A stretch of DNA of 64,000 nt from 66-474 sp051961995 (GTDB lineage Bacteria > Pseudomonadota > Gammaproteobacteria > Xanthomonadales > Rhodanobacteraceae). The notes under the pieces were generated by a model, which saw only the letters and a list, made by a program, of their open reading frames with translations, was not told where the DNA came from and did no database searches. Positions 1 to 12,083 of the stretch are shown one piece after another (the first letter of the stretch is position 1; the number at the start of each line of letters is the position of its first letter). The translations under genes and the position numbers were made by a program. The DNA is taken from assembly GCA_051961995.1 (NCBI GenBank), contig JBQCCR010000036.1, positions 1 through 64,000 of the forward strand, in the 5' to 3' direction.

Positions 1-1537
1 CGTCGCAGATCCATAAATTGGGAATGTCCCAACTGCGGCAATCCGCGTTGACCACGCTGGTGGCCGGATCGTCGCCCATGCGCGCGGTGCCGTTGAGGTG
101 CGCGGTGTCGTCCGGCTCGCTCCAGATCTCGCGCGCATTCACCGCTTGCATCGCGCGCGTCATCTGTTCGATCGCGTGCTTCACCAGCGCCTTGTCGTTG
201 TCGCCGTAGGAGAAGGTGACGCGTGCAATCGGCAGGCCGTATTGATCTTTCTCGTCGGCCAGCGTGACCCGGTTGCGCTCCTGCGGCAGCACTTCGCCGA
301 CGATCTTCAGGCCGGCCTGGTGGTTGTACTTTTCCATTTCGCGCAGCAGCGGCTCGCCCCACAAACCTCGGCTGCCGGCCTGCGAGGAGACCCACGCCTG
401 CGGCAGCGGGCCCTGCGCCATGTAGGCGTAGCCGCCGAAAAAATCCTTATCGGTGTCGTGGTAGTTCCAGTGCTCGGTGATCGTGAGCGAAGGCGGGCCC
501 TTGTACCAGCGGATCTCGTCTTCCATCACGCCGTACACGCCCTGGTTGGTCTGCACCATCAGATTTTTTCCGACCAGTCCGGAGCGGTTCCCCAATCCAT
601 CCGGATAACGCGCATTCGCGGAGTTCAACAGCAGCCGCGGCGTTTCGATCGCGTAACCCGCGACCACCACGTTGCGCGCGCGCTGGAAGCGCCACTTGCC
701 TTCGCGGTGGTAATGCACGCCGGCAACGAGCCCTGACGCATCGGTTTCGATGCGTCCGACCATCGCGAGATCGCGGATCTCCGCGCCCGCTTTCACCGCA
801 CGCGGAATCCACGTGACCAGGGCACTCTGTTTGGCGTTGGTCGCGCAGCCGGTCACGCAGAAGCCGCGATACACGCACGGAGGCGCCTGCCCGCGCGGTG
901 CGGAAATCGTGGCGAGCGGCGTTTCGGTCCATTTGATGCCGAGTGCCTCGCAGCCTTTCGCCAGCACCCAGCCGGCCGCGTTGATCTCGTGCGCGCGGTA
1001 CGGATAGCGCGGCCGCGGTGGTCCCCACGGATAAGTGACGGGGCCGGAAATCTTCAACGCCTGCTCGACTTCCGTGTAGTAGTGCCACATCTCGCGCCAG
1101 TCGAGCGGCCAGTCGGCGCCGTAGCCGAGCACGCTGCGTGACTTGAACCATTCGGGACGGAAACGCAGCGAGACCATCGCGAAGTGCACGGTCGAGCCGC
1201 CGACGGACTTGCCGCTGTTGTTGCTGCCGAGCTTGAGCGGGTTGTCACCGTCGCAGAGGCGCTCGTCGGTCCAGAACAGTTTTTCCTGGTGCGCCTCGTC
1301 GGAGGCGAATTCCTCCAGCGGCCGCCACCACGCGCCGGCGTCCATGCCGATTACCGAGAAGCCCGCTTCCGCCAGTTTGCATGCGAGCGTGCCGCCGCCC
1401 GCGCCGGTGCCGACGATCACGAAATCGACCGGATCGTCCTCGGCGTATTCGCGCATCGGCATCCAGCCGCCGATGCGCAGCGGATCGGGCGCGCGGCCGT
1501 TCTTGCCGCGCGGGGTGTGCAGTGCCTCATCCAACAT
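1..1537 (-). CDS. GMC family oxidoreductase, partial (3' end beyond window)
   Basis: Flavoprotein of the glucose-methanol-choline family, expected to oxidise an alcohol or sugar at an FAD centre. The reading frame starts at ATG 1535-1537 and runs open off the left edge, so about 512 codons are visible. A Rossmann motif G-T-G-A-G-G-G lies near residues 43-49 and is followed by the GMC-type stretch with K-S-V-G-G-S-T near residue 115. It sits downstream of a gluconate 2-dehydrogenase subunit-3-like gene, the usual partner of membrane-linked GMC dehydrogenases that pass electrons to a cytochrome c. No cytochrome subunit is visible here. The start has no clear Shine-Dalgarno, and the 213-base gap upstream is filled by inverted repeats. 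Substrate cannot be told from sequence. Confidence 0.85.
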   Translation of the reverse strand, partial: MLDEALHTPRGKNGRAPDPLRIGGWMPMREYAEDDPVDFVIVGTGAGGGTLACKLAEAGFSVIGMDAGAWWRPLEEFASDEAHQEKLFWTDERLCDGDNPLKLGSNNSGKSVGGSTVHFAMVSLRFRPEWFKSRSVLGYGADWPLDWREMWHYYTEVEQALKISGPVTYPWGPPRPRYPYRAHEINAAGWVLAKGCEALGIKWTETPLATISAPRGQAPPCVYRGFCVTGCATNAKQSALVTWIPRAVKAGAEIRDLAMVGRIETDASGLVAGVHYHREGKWRFQRARNVVVAGYAIETPRLLLNSANARYPDGLGNRSGLVGKNLMVQTNQGVYGVMEDEIRWYKGPPSLTITEHWNYHDTDKDFFGGYAYMAQGPLPQAWVSSQAGSRGLWGEPLLREMEKYNHQAGLKIVGEVLPQERNRVTLADEKDQYGLPIARVTFSYGDNDKALVKHAIEQMTRAMQAVNAREIWSEPDDTAHLNGTARMGDDPATSVVNADCRSWDIPNLWICD

Positions 1538-1610
1538 GGTGTCGCGGAAAAGAGCCGTTTGTCCGCCAGGAACGCGAAGGACGCACAGGATGGACAAGCC
1601 AAAGCAGTTT

Positions 1611-1705
1611 GTCCGCGAAGAACGCGAAGAGGGCAAACAGCCGGTCAGGGATCAGGACAAGGCACTGATTCGCTCCTCTAGGCGTCGCTGGCGTTCTTTG
1701 CGGAC
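1611..1705. repeat. dispersed inverted repeat (GTCCGCGAAG type)
   Basis: Imperfect inverted repeat between the subunit-3 and GMC genes. The left arm begins GTCCGCGAAGAACGCGAAG and the right arm ends GGCGTTCTTTGCGGAC. A partial copy of the left arm precedes it at about 1558-1580. The same element occurs at 3385-3464 and 28985-29058, so it is a dispersed family rather than a local terminator. Confidence 0.7.
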
Positions 1706-1750
1706 CCATGCTCTTCATGTTCGACCTGACGAAAGTATCGGGAGCCATGT

Positions 1751-2398
1751 TCAGGCCCCTCCCATTTTTTGATTGGCTTTGCGCGCTTCGTCTTCGTGGC
1801 CGGATTTGGCTTCCGCGGCTTCCCACGGATCGCGCCGGTTGAAGTACATGCGCACGTAGCCGCGCGGACTGGCCGGGCCGCCGAAACCGATTTCGTTCCA
1901 CGCTTTCGGATGGCAGTAGTAGGCGGCGAGGATGTCGTGGGTGACGCGCTCGGTGAAGAACGTGTGCGAAGGCATGCCGTGCCAATCCGGCGCCTTCAGC
2001 TCGCCGCGCTGCATCGCCTTCAGCAGTTCGTCTTGCGCGGGGGCGGCCAGTTCATGGAAACGTGCGCCGTGGAGCGTGCGCGCTTCCGCATCGAGCGCGG
2101 CCAGCCCGCGCCGCCAGGCTTCGCGCAACGGCGGCAGGCTGGCCTGGCGGTAACCATCGCGCTGATCCTGCGCGACCTTGCGATCCACCATGCCGGCGAG
2201 TGGAATCGCATCGCGATGTTCCGCTTGCGGCGCGATGCGGTCGCAGATCGCGCGCAGCGTTTGCCACTCCGCCTCGTTGAAGAAGGTCGGCACGTCGAGC
2301 GTGGCGAGGCGATGCGCGATCGCCTGCCGGCTTGCATCGTTCCAGGACGGTGTGCCGCGCTTGGCCAGCACGTCGTAACCGGGATAACGCTCAGGCAT
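1751..2398 (-). CDS. gluconate 2-dehydrogenase subunit 3 family protein
   Basis: 215 residues. The protein matches the small subunit of membrane-bound FAD dehydrogenases: a core with F-F-N-E-A-E-W-Q-T-L-R and C-D-R-I-A-P, and a C-terminal P-R-G-Y segment. In characterised systems this subunit is needed for maturation or export of the GMC flavoprotein. There is no obvious signal peptide in this copy. Its start overlaps the stop of the preceding membrane-protein gene by 8 bases, so the two are translationally coupled. The GMC gene follows after a repeat-filled gap. Role as partner of the GMC enzyme is inferred from context and family. Confidence 0.8.
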   Translation of the reverse strand: MPERYPGYDVLAKRGTPSWNDASRQAIAHRLATLDVPTFFNEAEWQTLRAICDRIAPQAEHRDAIPLAGMVDRKVAQDQRDGYRQASLPPLREAWRRGLAALDAEARTLHGARFHELAAPAQDELLKAMQRGELKAPDWHGMPSHTFFTERVTHDILAAYYCHPKAWNEIGFGGPASPRGYVRMYFNRRDPWEAAEAKSGHEDEARKANQKMGGA

Positions 2399-3347
2399 CG
2401 GGGTGCTCCTCCAGCAGATCGAGCGCGGCGAGCCCGGCGAGCGCGAGGCCGGTGAAGCTCGGCGGCGCGGGAATCGGCGGGCCGTTTAGCACGTTCTGTT
2501 TCCAGTCGCGCCAGCCGCCCATGTTCCGGTGCACGCCGAAGATATGGAAACACGGACCGGCCAGTCCCATGAACGCGGTCGCCCGCAACCACCAGCGCGC
2601 GAGCGTTCTCGGTTTGCGCGGCCGGGTCGCCGCGATTTCCGCCAACAAGCCGGCTGCGACCGGCGGCACGGTGACCGGCAGGTACATGAAAGGGTCGTGG
2701 TAGGCGCCGCGGAAATGCAGCAACCCCGCTTCGGCGGAAGTGGCCAGCAAACCGAGCGCGCTGAGACCTGCGAGCGTGCGCCCGGCCGGCATGCCGAATA
2801 CGCGCGGCGCCGTGCTGGCCGAGTCACTGTCGCGCAATCGCTCGGAGTAATAGCCCAGCAAACCCGAGAGCGCGACCGCCGCAGGCGCACCCAGCGGCGC
2901 GCCGTAAAAAAGATTCTGCCAGGAAAACCTGCCTGGGCGTTTGCTGATGTTGTAGATATGGAAACCCGTGCCGACCAGTCCGGTGATCGCGGCGGCGAGA
3001 TAGACCGGATCGCGCACACGATGCGCGGTGGCACCGCGATCGTTGCTGCCGTGCGCGCTCACGGCGAGGCTGGCCGCGGAAACGACGATCGGCGTAACCA
3101 TCGCCTTGTTGATGAAAGAACCGCGATAGTGCTCGATGCCGCTGTCGAGTAACGTGGAAGTGGCGATCAGGCCGGCGGCGCGATTCAGCCGGCGCGCGGC
3201 TTGCACGGTGGCCTGCTTTGTCGAAGGGCGATCGGCGCGCGCGTGCGCAGCGGCGCGCCGACCACGACTGCGGCTCAACGCAGCCGTGCCGAGTGCGACG
3301 GCGAGTGCGCCGAGCGCAACGGTGCCGAGTCGTTGTTGGGCGGGCAC
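2391..3347 (-). CDS. multi-pass membrane protein of a GMC dehydrogenase cluster
   Basis: 318 residues from GTG 3345-3347, chosen because GAGGGA lies 6 bases upstream; a longer frame exists but would begin inside a dispersed repeat. The protein has about six hydrophobic segments separated by Arg-rich loops, and two related halves each carrying an F-H-I-(Y/F)-x-(I/V) motif (G-F-H-I-Y-N-I-S and C-F-H-I-F-G-V-H). The repeated F-H-I could ligate haem, but that is a guess. I do not recognise a named family. Coupling to the subunit-3 gene by an 8-base overlap suggests it is a membrane anchor or electron-transfer partner of the GMC enzyme. Confidence 0.7.
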   Translation of the reverse strand: MPAQQRLGTVALGALAVALGTAALSRSRGRRAAAHARADRPSTKQATVQAARRLNRAAGLIATSTLLDSGIEHYRGSFINKAMVTPIVVSAASLAVSAHGSNDRGATAHRVRDPVYLAAAITGLVGTGFHIYNISKRPGRFSWQNLFYGAPLGAPAAVALSGLLGYYSERLRDSDSASTAPRVFGMPAGRTLAGLSALGLLATSAEAGLLHFRGAYHDPFMYLPVTVPPVAAGLLAEIAATRPRKPRTLARWWLRATAFMGLAGPCFHIFGVHRNMGGWRDWKQNVLNGPPIPAPPSFTGLALAGLAALDLLEEHPDA

Positions 3348-3384
3348 GCGGAGTCCCTCAACCGTTGCTGATCGCGCGAAAGGG

Positions 3385-3464
3385 CAGTTTGTCCGTGAGG
3401 GACGCGAAGGGCGCAAAGATCATGATTTGATTTCCTTCGCGTCCCTCGCGTCCTTTGTGGACTG
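3385..3464. repeat. dispersed inverted repeat (GTCCGCGAAG type), copy 2
   Basis: Left arm GAGGGACGCGAAGG and right arm CCTTCGCGTCCCTC can pair around an AT-rich loop. It is the same family as 1611-1705 and 28985-29058. It lies between the membrane-protein gene and the metallothionein gene and could terminate transcription, although no T-run follows. Confidence 0.7.
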
Positions 3465-3500
3465 ATGCTTTTGAGCTGGCCAGCATGGAAGCGGCATCGG

Positions 3501-3680
3501 TCATTGCTCGATGCACTCCGGATGTCCGCAGCCGCAGTTGCCGCCGTGCACTTCCAGTTCGTCCACGTCGGGTTGCTCCGCGGCCTGCCGGCAGAACTCG
3601 CTGCAATAGGGGTCGCCGGCTTCGACCATGCAGCCGCAACCTTCGTGCTGGCATTTGCCTTGTGGGTGATCTATTTGCAT
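3501..3680 (-). CDS. metallothionein-like Cys-rich small protein
   Basis: 59 residues with 9 cysteines and 5 histidines, in the arrangement C-x3-C-x-C, then Y-C-x3-C, then C-x-C-x3-C near the end. This fits bacterial metallothioneins of the SmtA/BmtA type, which bind zinc, cadmium or copper in the cytoplasm. Start ATG 3678-3680 is preceded by AGGAGG 12 bases upstream; a longer frame upstream would be read from a GTAGGGCGGGT repeat and is discounted. It has its own position between two repeat clusters, so it is probably monocistronic. No metal-responsive operator was recognised. Confidence 0.8.
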   Translation of the reverse strand: MQIDHPQGKCQHEGCGCMVEAGDPYCSEFCRQAAEQPDVDELEVHGGNCGCGHPECIEQ

Positions 3681-3702
3681 GACGCCTGACACCTCCTGCC
3701 TC

Positions 3703-3826
3703 GGTAGGGCGGGTGAGCCGCTTGCGGCATAACCCGCCGGATGCCTGTGAACGCGATCGGCGGGTGACGCGGATGCCAACCCGCCCTACGACGCTCTTGT
3801 TTTCGGCGGGTCAAGACCCGCCCTAC
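3703..3826. repeat. GTAGGGCGGGT / ACCCGCCCTAC palindrome cluster
   Basis: Three nested inverted pairs built from GTAGGGCGGGT and ACCCGCC(CTAC). The tightest is GGCGGGT-CAAG-ACCCGCC near 3805-3822. The cluster reaches into the stop codon of the enolase-superfamily gene (TAG at 3823-3825 is read from the repeat). A related copy lies at 52058-52143. The hairpins may act as a terminator for that operon. Confidence 0.65.
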
Positions 3827-4920
3827 AACACGCGATAACGCTCCGCATCGGCATGCTTGAACTCCAGTCCGAACCCCGCGCGTGAAGGATCCGGATGCAA
3901 CGCACCGTGCACCGGCTGCAGCACGCCGTCGAACAGCAGGTTCTCGATGCGCACGTGATCGTGGAAATACTCGATGTGCCGCAACGGGCGCGTGGCGCAT
4001 GCCGGGTGCGCGTGCAGCGCCGGTGCGCAATGCGCAGACAGCGGCAGGTTGAACGCTTCGCACAAGGCGCTGGCCTGCATGAAGCCGCTGATGCCTGCGC
4101 AACGCGTGGCGTCGGCCTGCAGCACGTCCACCGCGCCAGCTGAGAGCATGCGGCGGAAGTACCAGGGCGTGTAGCCGTATTCGCCCGCGGCGATGTCCAT
4201 CGGCGCCGGCGCGCGATCGCGCAGCAGGCGCAACCCGCGCAGGTCGTCCGAGCTCACCGGCTCCTCGAACCATCTCACGTCGTACTCGTGCGTGAACACC
4301 TGCGCCATGTGCAGGGCCTGCCTGCGTGAGTACGCGCCGTTGGCATCCACGAACAACCGCACTGCATCGCCGATCGCCTTGCGCGCGACCTTGACGCGCG
4401 CGGGATCGCGATGTGGTTCGCGGCCGACCTTCATCTTCACCATCCCGATGCCGCCATCCGCCCAGCCGTTGAGCTGCTCCTTCAGTTGCGCATCCGCATA
4501 CGAACAGAAGCCGCCGCTGCCGTACACCGGCACATGGTCTCGCACTGCACCGAGCAGCTTGAACAAAGGCACATCCAGCAGCTTGGCTTTCAAATCCCAC
4601 AGCGCGTTGTCGACCGCGCTGACCGCCATGGAGGCGATGCCGGGACGTCCGAGGTTGCGGATGGCCGCGAGCGTTGCTGCCGACGCGCCCGCGATGTCCA
4701 TGGCATCGCGTCCCTCGACCACTTTCGCCAGCAGCGAGTGGATCAGCACCGCGGTCGCGTTGTCGGCGTAGCTGTAGCCGATCCCGCGCTTGCCGCCGGC
4801 TTCGATTTCCACCAGCACCAGGGTCGTCGAATCCCATTCCAGCGTGCCGTCGGATTCGGGTGCGTCGGTCGGCACGGTGTATGCGCTCGCCCTCGCCTTG
4901 CCGAGTGCGACGGCTTCCAT
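3823..4920 (-). CDS. mandelate racemase/muconate lactonizing-type enolase superfamily enzyme
   Basis: 365 residues, usual for the family. An N-terminal capping domain is followed by a TIM barrel that keeps the whole mandelate-racemase catalytic set: K162-x-K164, metal ligands D192, E219 and E247, the D270/H297 dyad and E317. These positions almost coincide with mandelate racemase numbering. It should therefore abstract a proton alpha to a carboxylate of an acid sugar or hydroxy acid. Substrate is not predictable. Start ATG 4918-4920 lies 2 bases after the stop of the thiamine-diphosphate enzyme gene, whose end supplies the ribosome site, so the two form an operon and plausibly act in one pathway. 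Confidence 0.85.
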   Translation of the reverse strand: MEAVALGKARASAYTVPTDAPESDGTLEWDSTTLVLVEIEAGGKRGIGYSYADNATAVLIHSLLAKVVEGRDAMDIAGASAATLAAIRNLGRPGIASMAVSAVDNALWDLKAKLLDVPLFKLLGAVRDHVPVYGSGGFCSYADAQLKEQLNGWADGGIGMVKMKVGREPHRDPARVKVARKAIGDAVRLFVDANGAYSRRQALHMAQVFTHEYDVRWFEEPVSSDDLRGLRLLRDRAPAPMDIAAGEYGYTPWYFRRMLSAGAVDVLQADATRCAGISGFMQASALCEAFNLPLSAHCAPALHAHPACATRPLRHIEYFHDHVRIENLLFDGVLQPVHGALHPDPSRAGFGLEFKHADAERYRVL

Positions 4921-4922
4921 GC

Positions 4923-6716
4923 TCAACTCTTCTTGTGACCGGGGAAGAGGGTCGCCCAGGTTTCGCGCGTGGACTGTCGCAGCATCGCGTTGGTGCCGGT
5001 GTCGCCTTTCAGCATGGATTCGGCGAACGCCTTGGCCTGCTTGAAGGTGATATGCGGCGGCAGCGGCGGCACTTCCGGATCGGTGATCGCTTCGATCACG
5101 CACGGGCGGTCGGCTTTCAGCGCCTCGTCCCAGGCCGCGCCGATCTGTTCGGGGCGGTTGACCATGATGCCCTTCAGGCCGATCAGTTCGGCGTAGCGTG
5201 CGTAGGGGAAGTCAATCACGTGTTGTGACGCGTCGTAACGCGGATCGCCTTCCATCACGCGCTGTTCCCAGGTCACCTGGTTCAGGTCGCGATTGTTCAG
5301 CACCATGATGATCAGGCGCGGGTCGGACCATTCCTTCCAGTAATCCTTGATGGTGATCAGCTCGGCGTTGCCGTTCATCTGCATCGCGCCGTCGCCGACC
5401 AGTGCGATCGCGACGCGATCGGGAAAGGCGAACTTGGCCGCGATCACGTACGGGACGCCCGGCCCCATCGTGGCCAGCCCGCCGGAGAGCGAAGCCAGCA
5501 TGCCGTCGCGGATCTTGATGTCGCGCGCGTACCAGTTGGCCGCCGAACCGGAATCGGAAGACAGGATGCAGTTGTCCGGCAGGCGCGGCGAGAGTTCCCA
5601 GAACACGCGTTCGGGGTTGATCGGTTCGGCTTCCACCATCGCGCGCGACTCGAGCACCTGCCACCACTCGCGCACGTTCTTCTCGATCTCTGCGCGCCAT
5701 TCGCGATCGGTCTTGCGTGTCAGTCGCGGAATCAGCGCGCGCAGCGTGGCCTTGGCATCGCCGACCAGGTTGATCTCCATCGGGTAGCGGATCGAGAGCA
5801 TCGCCGGGTCAAGGTCTATCTGCACGCCGCGCGCCTGGCCTTCCTTCGGCAGGAATTCCGAATACGGAAAGCGCGAACCGATCATCAGCAGCGTGTCGCA
5901 GCCGGTCATCAGCTCCCAGCTTGGCTTGGTGCCGAGCAGGCCGATCGAGCCGGTGACATAGGGAAGCTCGTCCGGCAACGCAGCCTTGCCCAGCAGCGCT
6001 TTCGCCACGCCCGCACCGAGCAGTTCGGCGACTTCCATCACTTCGTCCGACGCATTGAGTGCCCCGGCACCGACCAGGATCGCGACCTTCCTGCCGGCAT
6101 TCAACAGGTCGGCGGCCTGCTGGATGTCGTGATCTTCGGGCACGGTGTGCGGCGCGCGATAACCCAGCCCCGAGTGCACGGTGCCGTGCTTGCGCGGCGG
6201 CGCTTCCACCGCGTCCAGTTCCTGCAAGTCGTTCGGCATGATGATGCAGGTGACCGTGCGCTTGGAGATGGCGATGCGCATCGCGCGATCCACCACGTGC
6301 CGCACCTGCGCGGGCACAGTGACCAGCTCGACGTAATCGGAAGCGACGTCCTTGAAGAGCGTCGTTAGGTCCACTTCCTGCTGGTACTGCCCGCCCAGCG
6401 CCGAGCGCGCCTGCTGGCCGACGATCGCGACCACCGGCATGTGGTCGAGCTTGGCGTCATACAAGCCGTTCAACAGATGAATCGCGCCGGGGCCGGACGT
6501 CGCCATGCACACGCCGACATCGCCGGTGAACTTCGCGTGCGCGCAGGCCATGAACGCGCACATTTCCTCGTGGCGCGCGCGCACCAGGGAAATCTCGCCG
6601 TCGGCGCGGTTCATCGCGCCCATCAATCCGTTGATGCCGTCGCCCGGATAGCCGTAGATGCGGCGCACGCCCCACTCGTGCAGGCGCTTGATCAGGAAAT
6701 CGCTGACGGTCGGCAT
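4923..6716 (-). CDS. thiamine diphosphate enzyme, pyruvate oxidase/acetolactate synthase-like
   Basis: 597 residues with the three-domain architecture of pyruvate oxidase and acetolactate synthase. The N-terminal Pyr domain has the catalytic glutamate E50 in H-E-E; a central domain has a G-A-G nucleotide-like motif; the PP domain has the ThDP signature G-D-G at 441-443 with N-N at 474-475. Start ATG 6714-6716 has GGAGG 4 bases upstream. Closest in character to PoxB-like pyruvate:quinone oxidoreductases, but the membrane-binding C-terminus of E. coli PoxB is not evident, so 2-oxo acid decarboxylation is as far as the call should go. First gene of an operon with an enolase-superfamily enzyme. 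Confidence 0.8.
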   Translation of the reverse strand: MPTVSDFLIKRLHEWGVRRIYGYPGDGINGLMGAMNRADGEISLVRARHEEMCAFMACAHAKFTGDVGVCMATSGPGAIHLLNGLYDAKLDHMPVVAIVGQQARSALGGQYQQEVDLTTLFKDVASDYVELVTVPAQVRHVVDRAMRIAISKRTVTCIIMPNDLQELDAVEAPPRKHGTVHSGLGYRAPHTVPEDHDIQQAADLLNAGRKVAILVGAGALNASDEVMEVAELLGAGVAKALLGKAALPDELPYVTGSIGLLGTKPSWELMTGCDTLLMIGSRFPYSEFLPKEGQARGVQIDLDPAMLSIRYPMEINLVGDAKATLRALIPRLTRKTDREWRAEIEKNVREWWQVLESRAMVEAEPINPERVFWELSPRLPDNCILSSDSGSAANWYARDIKIRDGMLASLSGGLATMGPGVPYVIAAKFAFPDRVAIALVGDGAMQMNGNAELITIKDYWKEWSDPRLIIMVLNNRDLNQVTWEQRVMEGDPRYDASQHVIDFPYARYAELIGLKGIMVNRPEQIGAAWDEALKADRPCVIEAITDPEVPPLPPHITFKQAKAFAESMLKGDTGTNAMLRQSTRETWATLFPGHKKS

Positions 6717-6875
6717 GAAACCTCCATGTTCCTGGCACTGAAGACACGCGCATCCTGCGCGTCGCGAGCATTTCACTTTGCGATGCTGCGGGTTAACGCA
6801 GCGTGTATCCGCGGGGATGTCGGTGACAGGTTGCAACTCGTTCGCCCGCTGAGCTTTGCGTTGATCGGACCCTTG

Positions 6876-6890
6876 CGTTACCGTGTAACG
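6876..6890. promoter_or_regulatory. perfect palindrome between divergent operons (candidate operator)
   Basis: CGTTAC-CGT-GTAACG is a perfect 6-base inverted repeat with a 3-base spacer, 62 bases upstream of actA and 160 bases from the thiamine-diphosphate gene. TTGATC at 6861 and TGTAAC at 6884 have promoter-like spacing (17 bases), which would put the palindrome over the -10 of the act-cox operon. The regulator is unknown. Confidence 0.4.
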
Positions 6891-6952
6891 GCTACAAACC
6901 CCCGATTCGCCGTGCATGGAATGCGCGGCGTTGCGCGAATCCAAGGACGGCG

Positions 6953-7591
6953 GTGGCGCAGCTTTTTCCCAGGTGGTTCGGGTTCCTGTTCCGGCTCGGC
7001 GCGCTCGCCACGCTGGTGATCGTCATCGCGCTGTTGCTGCTGTGGCGTGTGGCCACCGCCACGCCCACCGCGCCGCTCGAGCAGCCCGTTCCCTTCAGCC
7101 ACAAGCATCACGTCGGCGACGACGGCATCGACTGCCGCTATTGCCACAGTTCCGTCGAGCAGTCCGCGTTCGCGGGCATCCCGCCGCTCTCGACCTGCAT
7201 GACCTGCCACTCGCAACTGTTCACCGACCAGCCGCCACTGCAGCCGCTGATCGCTGCGTATCAAAGCGGAATTCCGTTCCACTGGCAGCAGCTCAACAAA
7301 CTGCCGGACTTCGTCTACTTCAATCATTCCATCCACATCGCAAAAGGCGTGGGCTGCGAGACCTGCCATGGCCGGATAGACAAGATGCCGCTGACCGCGC
7401 AGGTCGCGCCGCTGACGATGCAGTGGTGCCTGGATTGCCATCGCGATCCGGAAAAGAACCTGCGCCCGCGCTCGCAAGTGTTCAGCATGACCTGGCGCGC
7501 GAAAGACCCGCATGCGCTGGGCGAGCGGCTGATGCGCGAGTACCACATTGACACGCGACGGCTGACGGATTGTTCCGTATGTCATCGGTGA
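6953..7591 (+). CDS. actA: alternative complex III subunit ActA, pentahaem cytochrome c
   Basis: 212 residues with one N-terminal membrane helix (about residues 8-30) and five C-x2-C-H haem sites (C-R-Y-C-H, C-M-T-C-H, C-E-T-C-H, C-L-D-C-H, C-S-V-C-H). This matches pentahaem ActA of alternative complex III, which faces the periplasm and passes electrons out of the complex. The GTG start at 6953 has AAGGA about 6 bases upstream. It is the first gene of the 12-gene act-cox operon. All five haem motifs are intact. Confidence 0.92.
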   Translation: MAQLFPRWFGFLFRLGALATLVIVIALLLLWRVATATPTAPLEQPVPFSHKHHVGDDGIDCRYCHSSVEQSAFAGIPPLSTCMTCHSQLFTDQPPLQPLIAAYQSGIPFHWQQLNKLPDFVYFNHSIHIAKGVGCETCHGRIDKMPLTAQVAPLTMQWCLDCHRDPEKNLRPRSQVFSMTWRAKDPHALGERLMREYHIDTRRLTDCSVCHR

Positions 7592-7596
7592 CACCC

Positions 7597-10697
<3,101 letters not shown>

Positions 10698-10701
<4 letters not shown>

Positions 10702-12083
10702 GCGCAGTCGTCCGTCACGATCCGACGCCCATGATCGCACCCGGCGAGGACGCGACCAGCATCAGCACCCGCATCAGCCATATCACGCTGCAGCGGCCGT
10801 TCGGCTGGATGTGGCTGGGCGGGTTGGCCGTCGCGGCGCTGCTGGCGATGCTGCTCACCGTCGGCATCTGCTGGCTGCTGTACGCCGGCGTCGGCATCTG
10901 GGGCCTGAACATCCCGGTCGCGTGGAGTTTCGCGATCGCCAATTACGTGTGGTGGATCGCGATCGGCATGGGCGGCACCTTCATCTCCGGCGCGATGTAC
11001 ATCGCGCGGCAGCCATGGAGGAATTCGATCAACCGCTTCGCCGAGGCGATGACGGTGTTCGCGGTGTCGGTGTCGGGCATCTTTCCGATCCTGCACCTCG
11101 GCCGGCCGTGGTTCTTCTATTGGCTGTTCCCGTATCCGGACATGATGAACCTGTGGCCGCAATGGCGCAGTTCGCTGGAGTGGGACTTCTGGGCGATCCT
11201 CGCCTACCTGATCGTCTCGATCGCGTGGTGGTACGTCGGCATGTTGCCGGACCTCGCGACGCTGCGTGACCGCGCGCCGACGATCGTGCGCGCGCGTTTC
11301 TACGGGTTGCTGGCGCTCGGCTGGCGCGGCGAGGCGCGCCACTGGATGCGCTTCGAGAAATTGAACCTGATCACCGCTGCGCTGGCGGTGGTGCTGGTGT
11401 TCTCGGTGCACAGCATGGTCGCGCTGGATTTCTCCGAAGGCCTGGTACCGGGCTGGCACGAAACCATCTTTCCGCCGTTCTTCGTCGCAGGCGCGCTGTT
11501 CTCCGGTTTTGCGATGGTGCTGACGCTGGCGATCCCACTGCGCAAGGGGTTCCACCTGCACGCCTATCTCACCGACCGCCACATCGAGAACATCGCCAAG
11601 CTGATGCTCACGGCCGGACTGTTCGTGGACTACAGCTACTTCTCGGAAATCTTCACCGCGTTCTTCTCGATGGACACCTACGAAGTGGCGATGACCTGGC
11701 ATCGCATCTTCGGTGCGTACGCGTGGGTGTTCTGGGGCACGATCCTGTTCAACGTCGTGCAGATCCAGTTGCTGTGGTTCAGGCGCGTTCGCCGCAATGC
11801 GGCGGCGGTGTTCGCGATCGCCGTGGGCGTGCTGATCGGCATGTGGCTGGAGCGCTTCCTGCTGGTCGTCACCAGTCTGTACGAAGACTTCATGCCTTCG
11901 GCCTGGGGCATGTTCTGGCCGACGTTCTGGGATCTCGCTTTCCTCGCGGGCTCCATCGGCCTTTTCTATTTCATGTTCCTGCTGTTCGTGCGCCTGTTGC
12001 CGGTGCTCTCGATGTTCGAGCTGCGCAAGCTGGCGCATCAGGCCGGCTGCGGCGCGGTCAGGCGCGGGGGCGAACTGCCGTGA
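10698..12083 (+). CDS. actC: alternative complex III subunit ActC, NrfD-like quinol-binding membrane protein
   Basis: 461 residues with about ten membrane helices. It resembles the NrfD/PsrC-type subunits that carry the quinol site of alternative complex III. Conserved features include F-P-I-L-H-L-G-R-P-W near residue 133 and the aromatic W-P-Q-W-R-S-S-L-x-W-D-F motif. The ATG at 10698 overlaps the actB stop by 4 bases (ATGA). ActC and ActF are the paired quinone-module subunits of the complex, and both are present here. Confidence 0.92.

Noticed and set aside
3681..3822. CRISPR-like array
   Set aside because: The GGCGGGT/ACCCGCC units are inverted and unevenly spaced, with no direct repeats of constant length and no cas genes.
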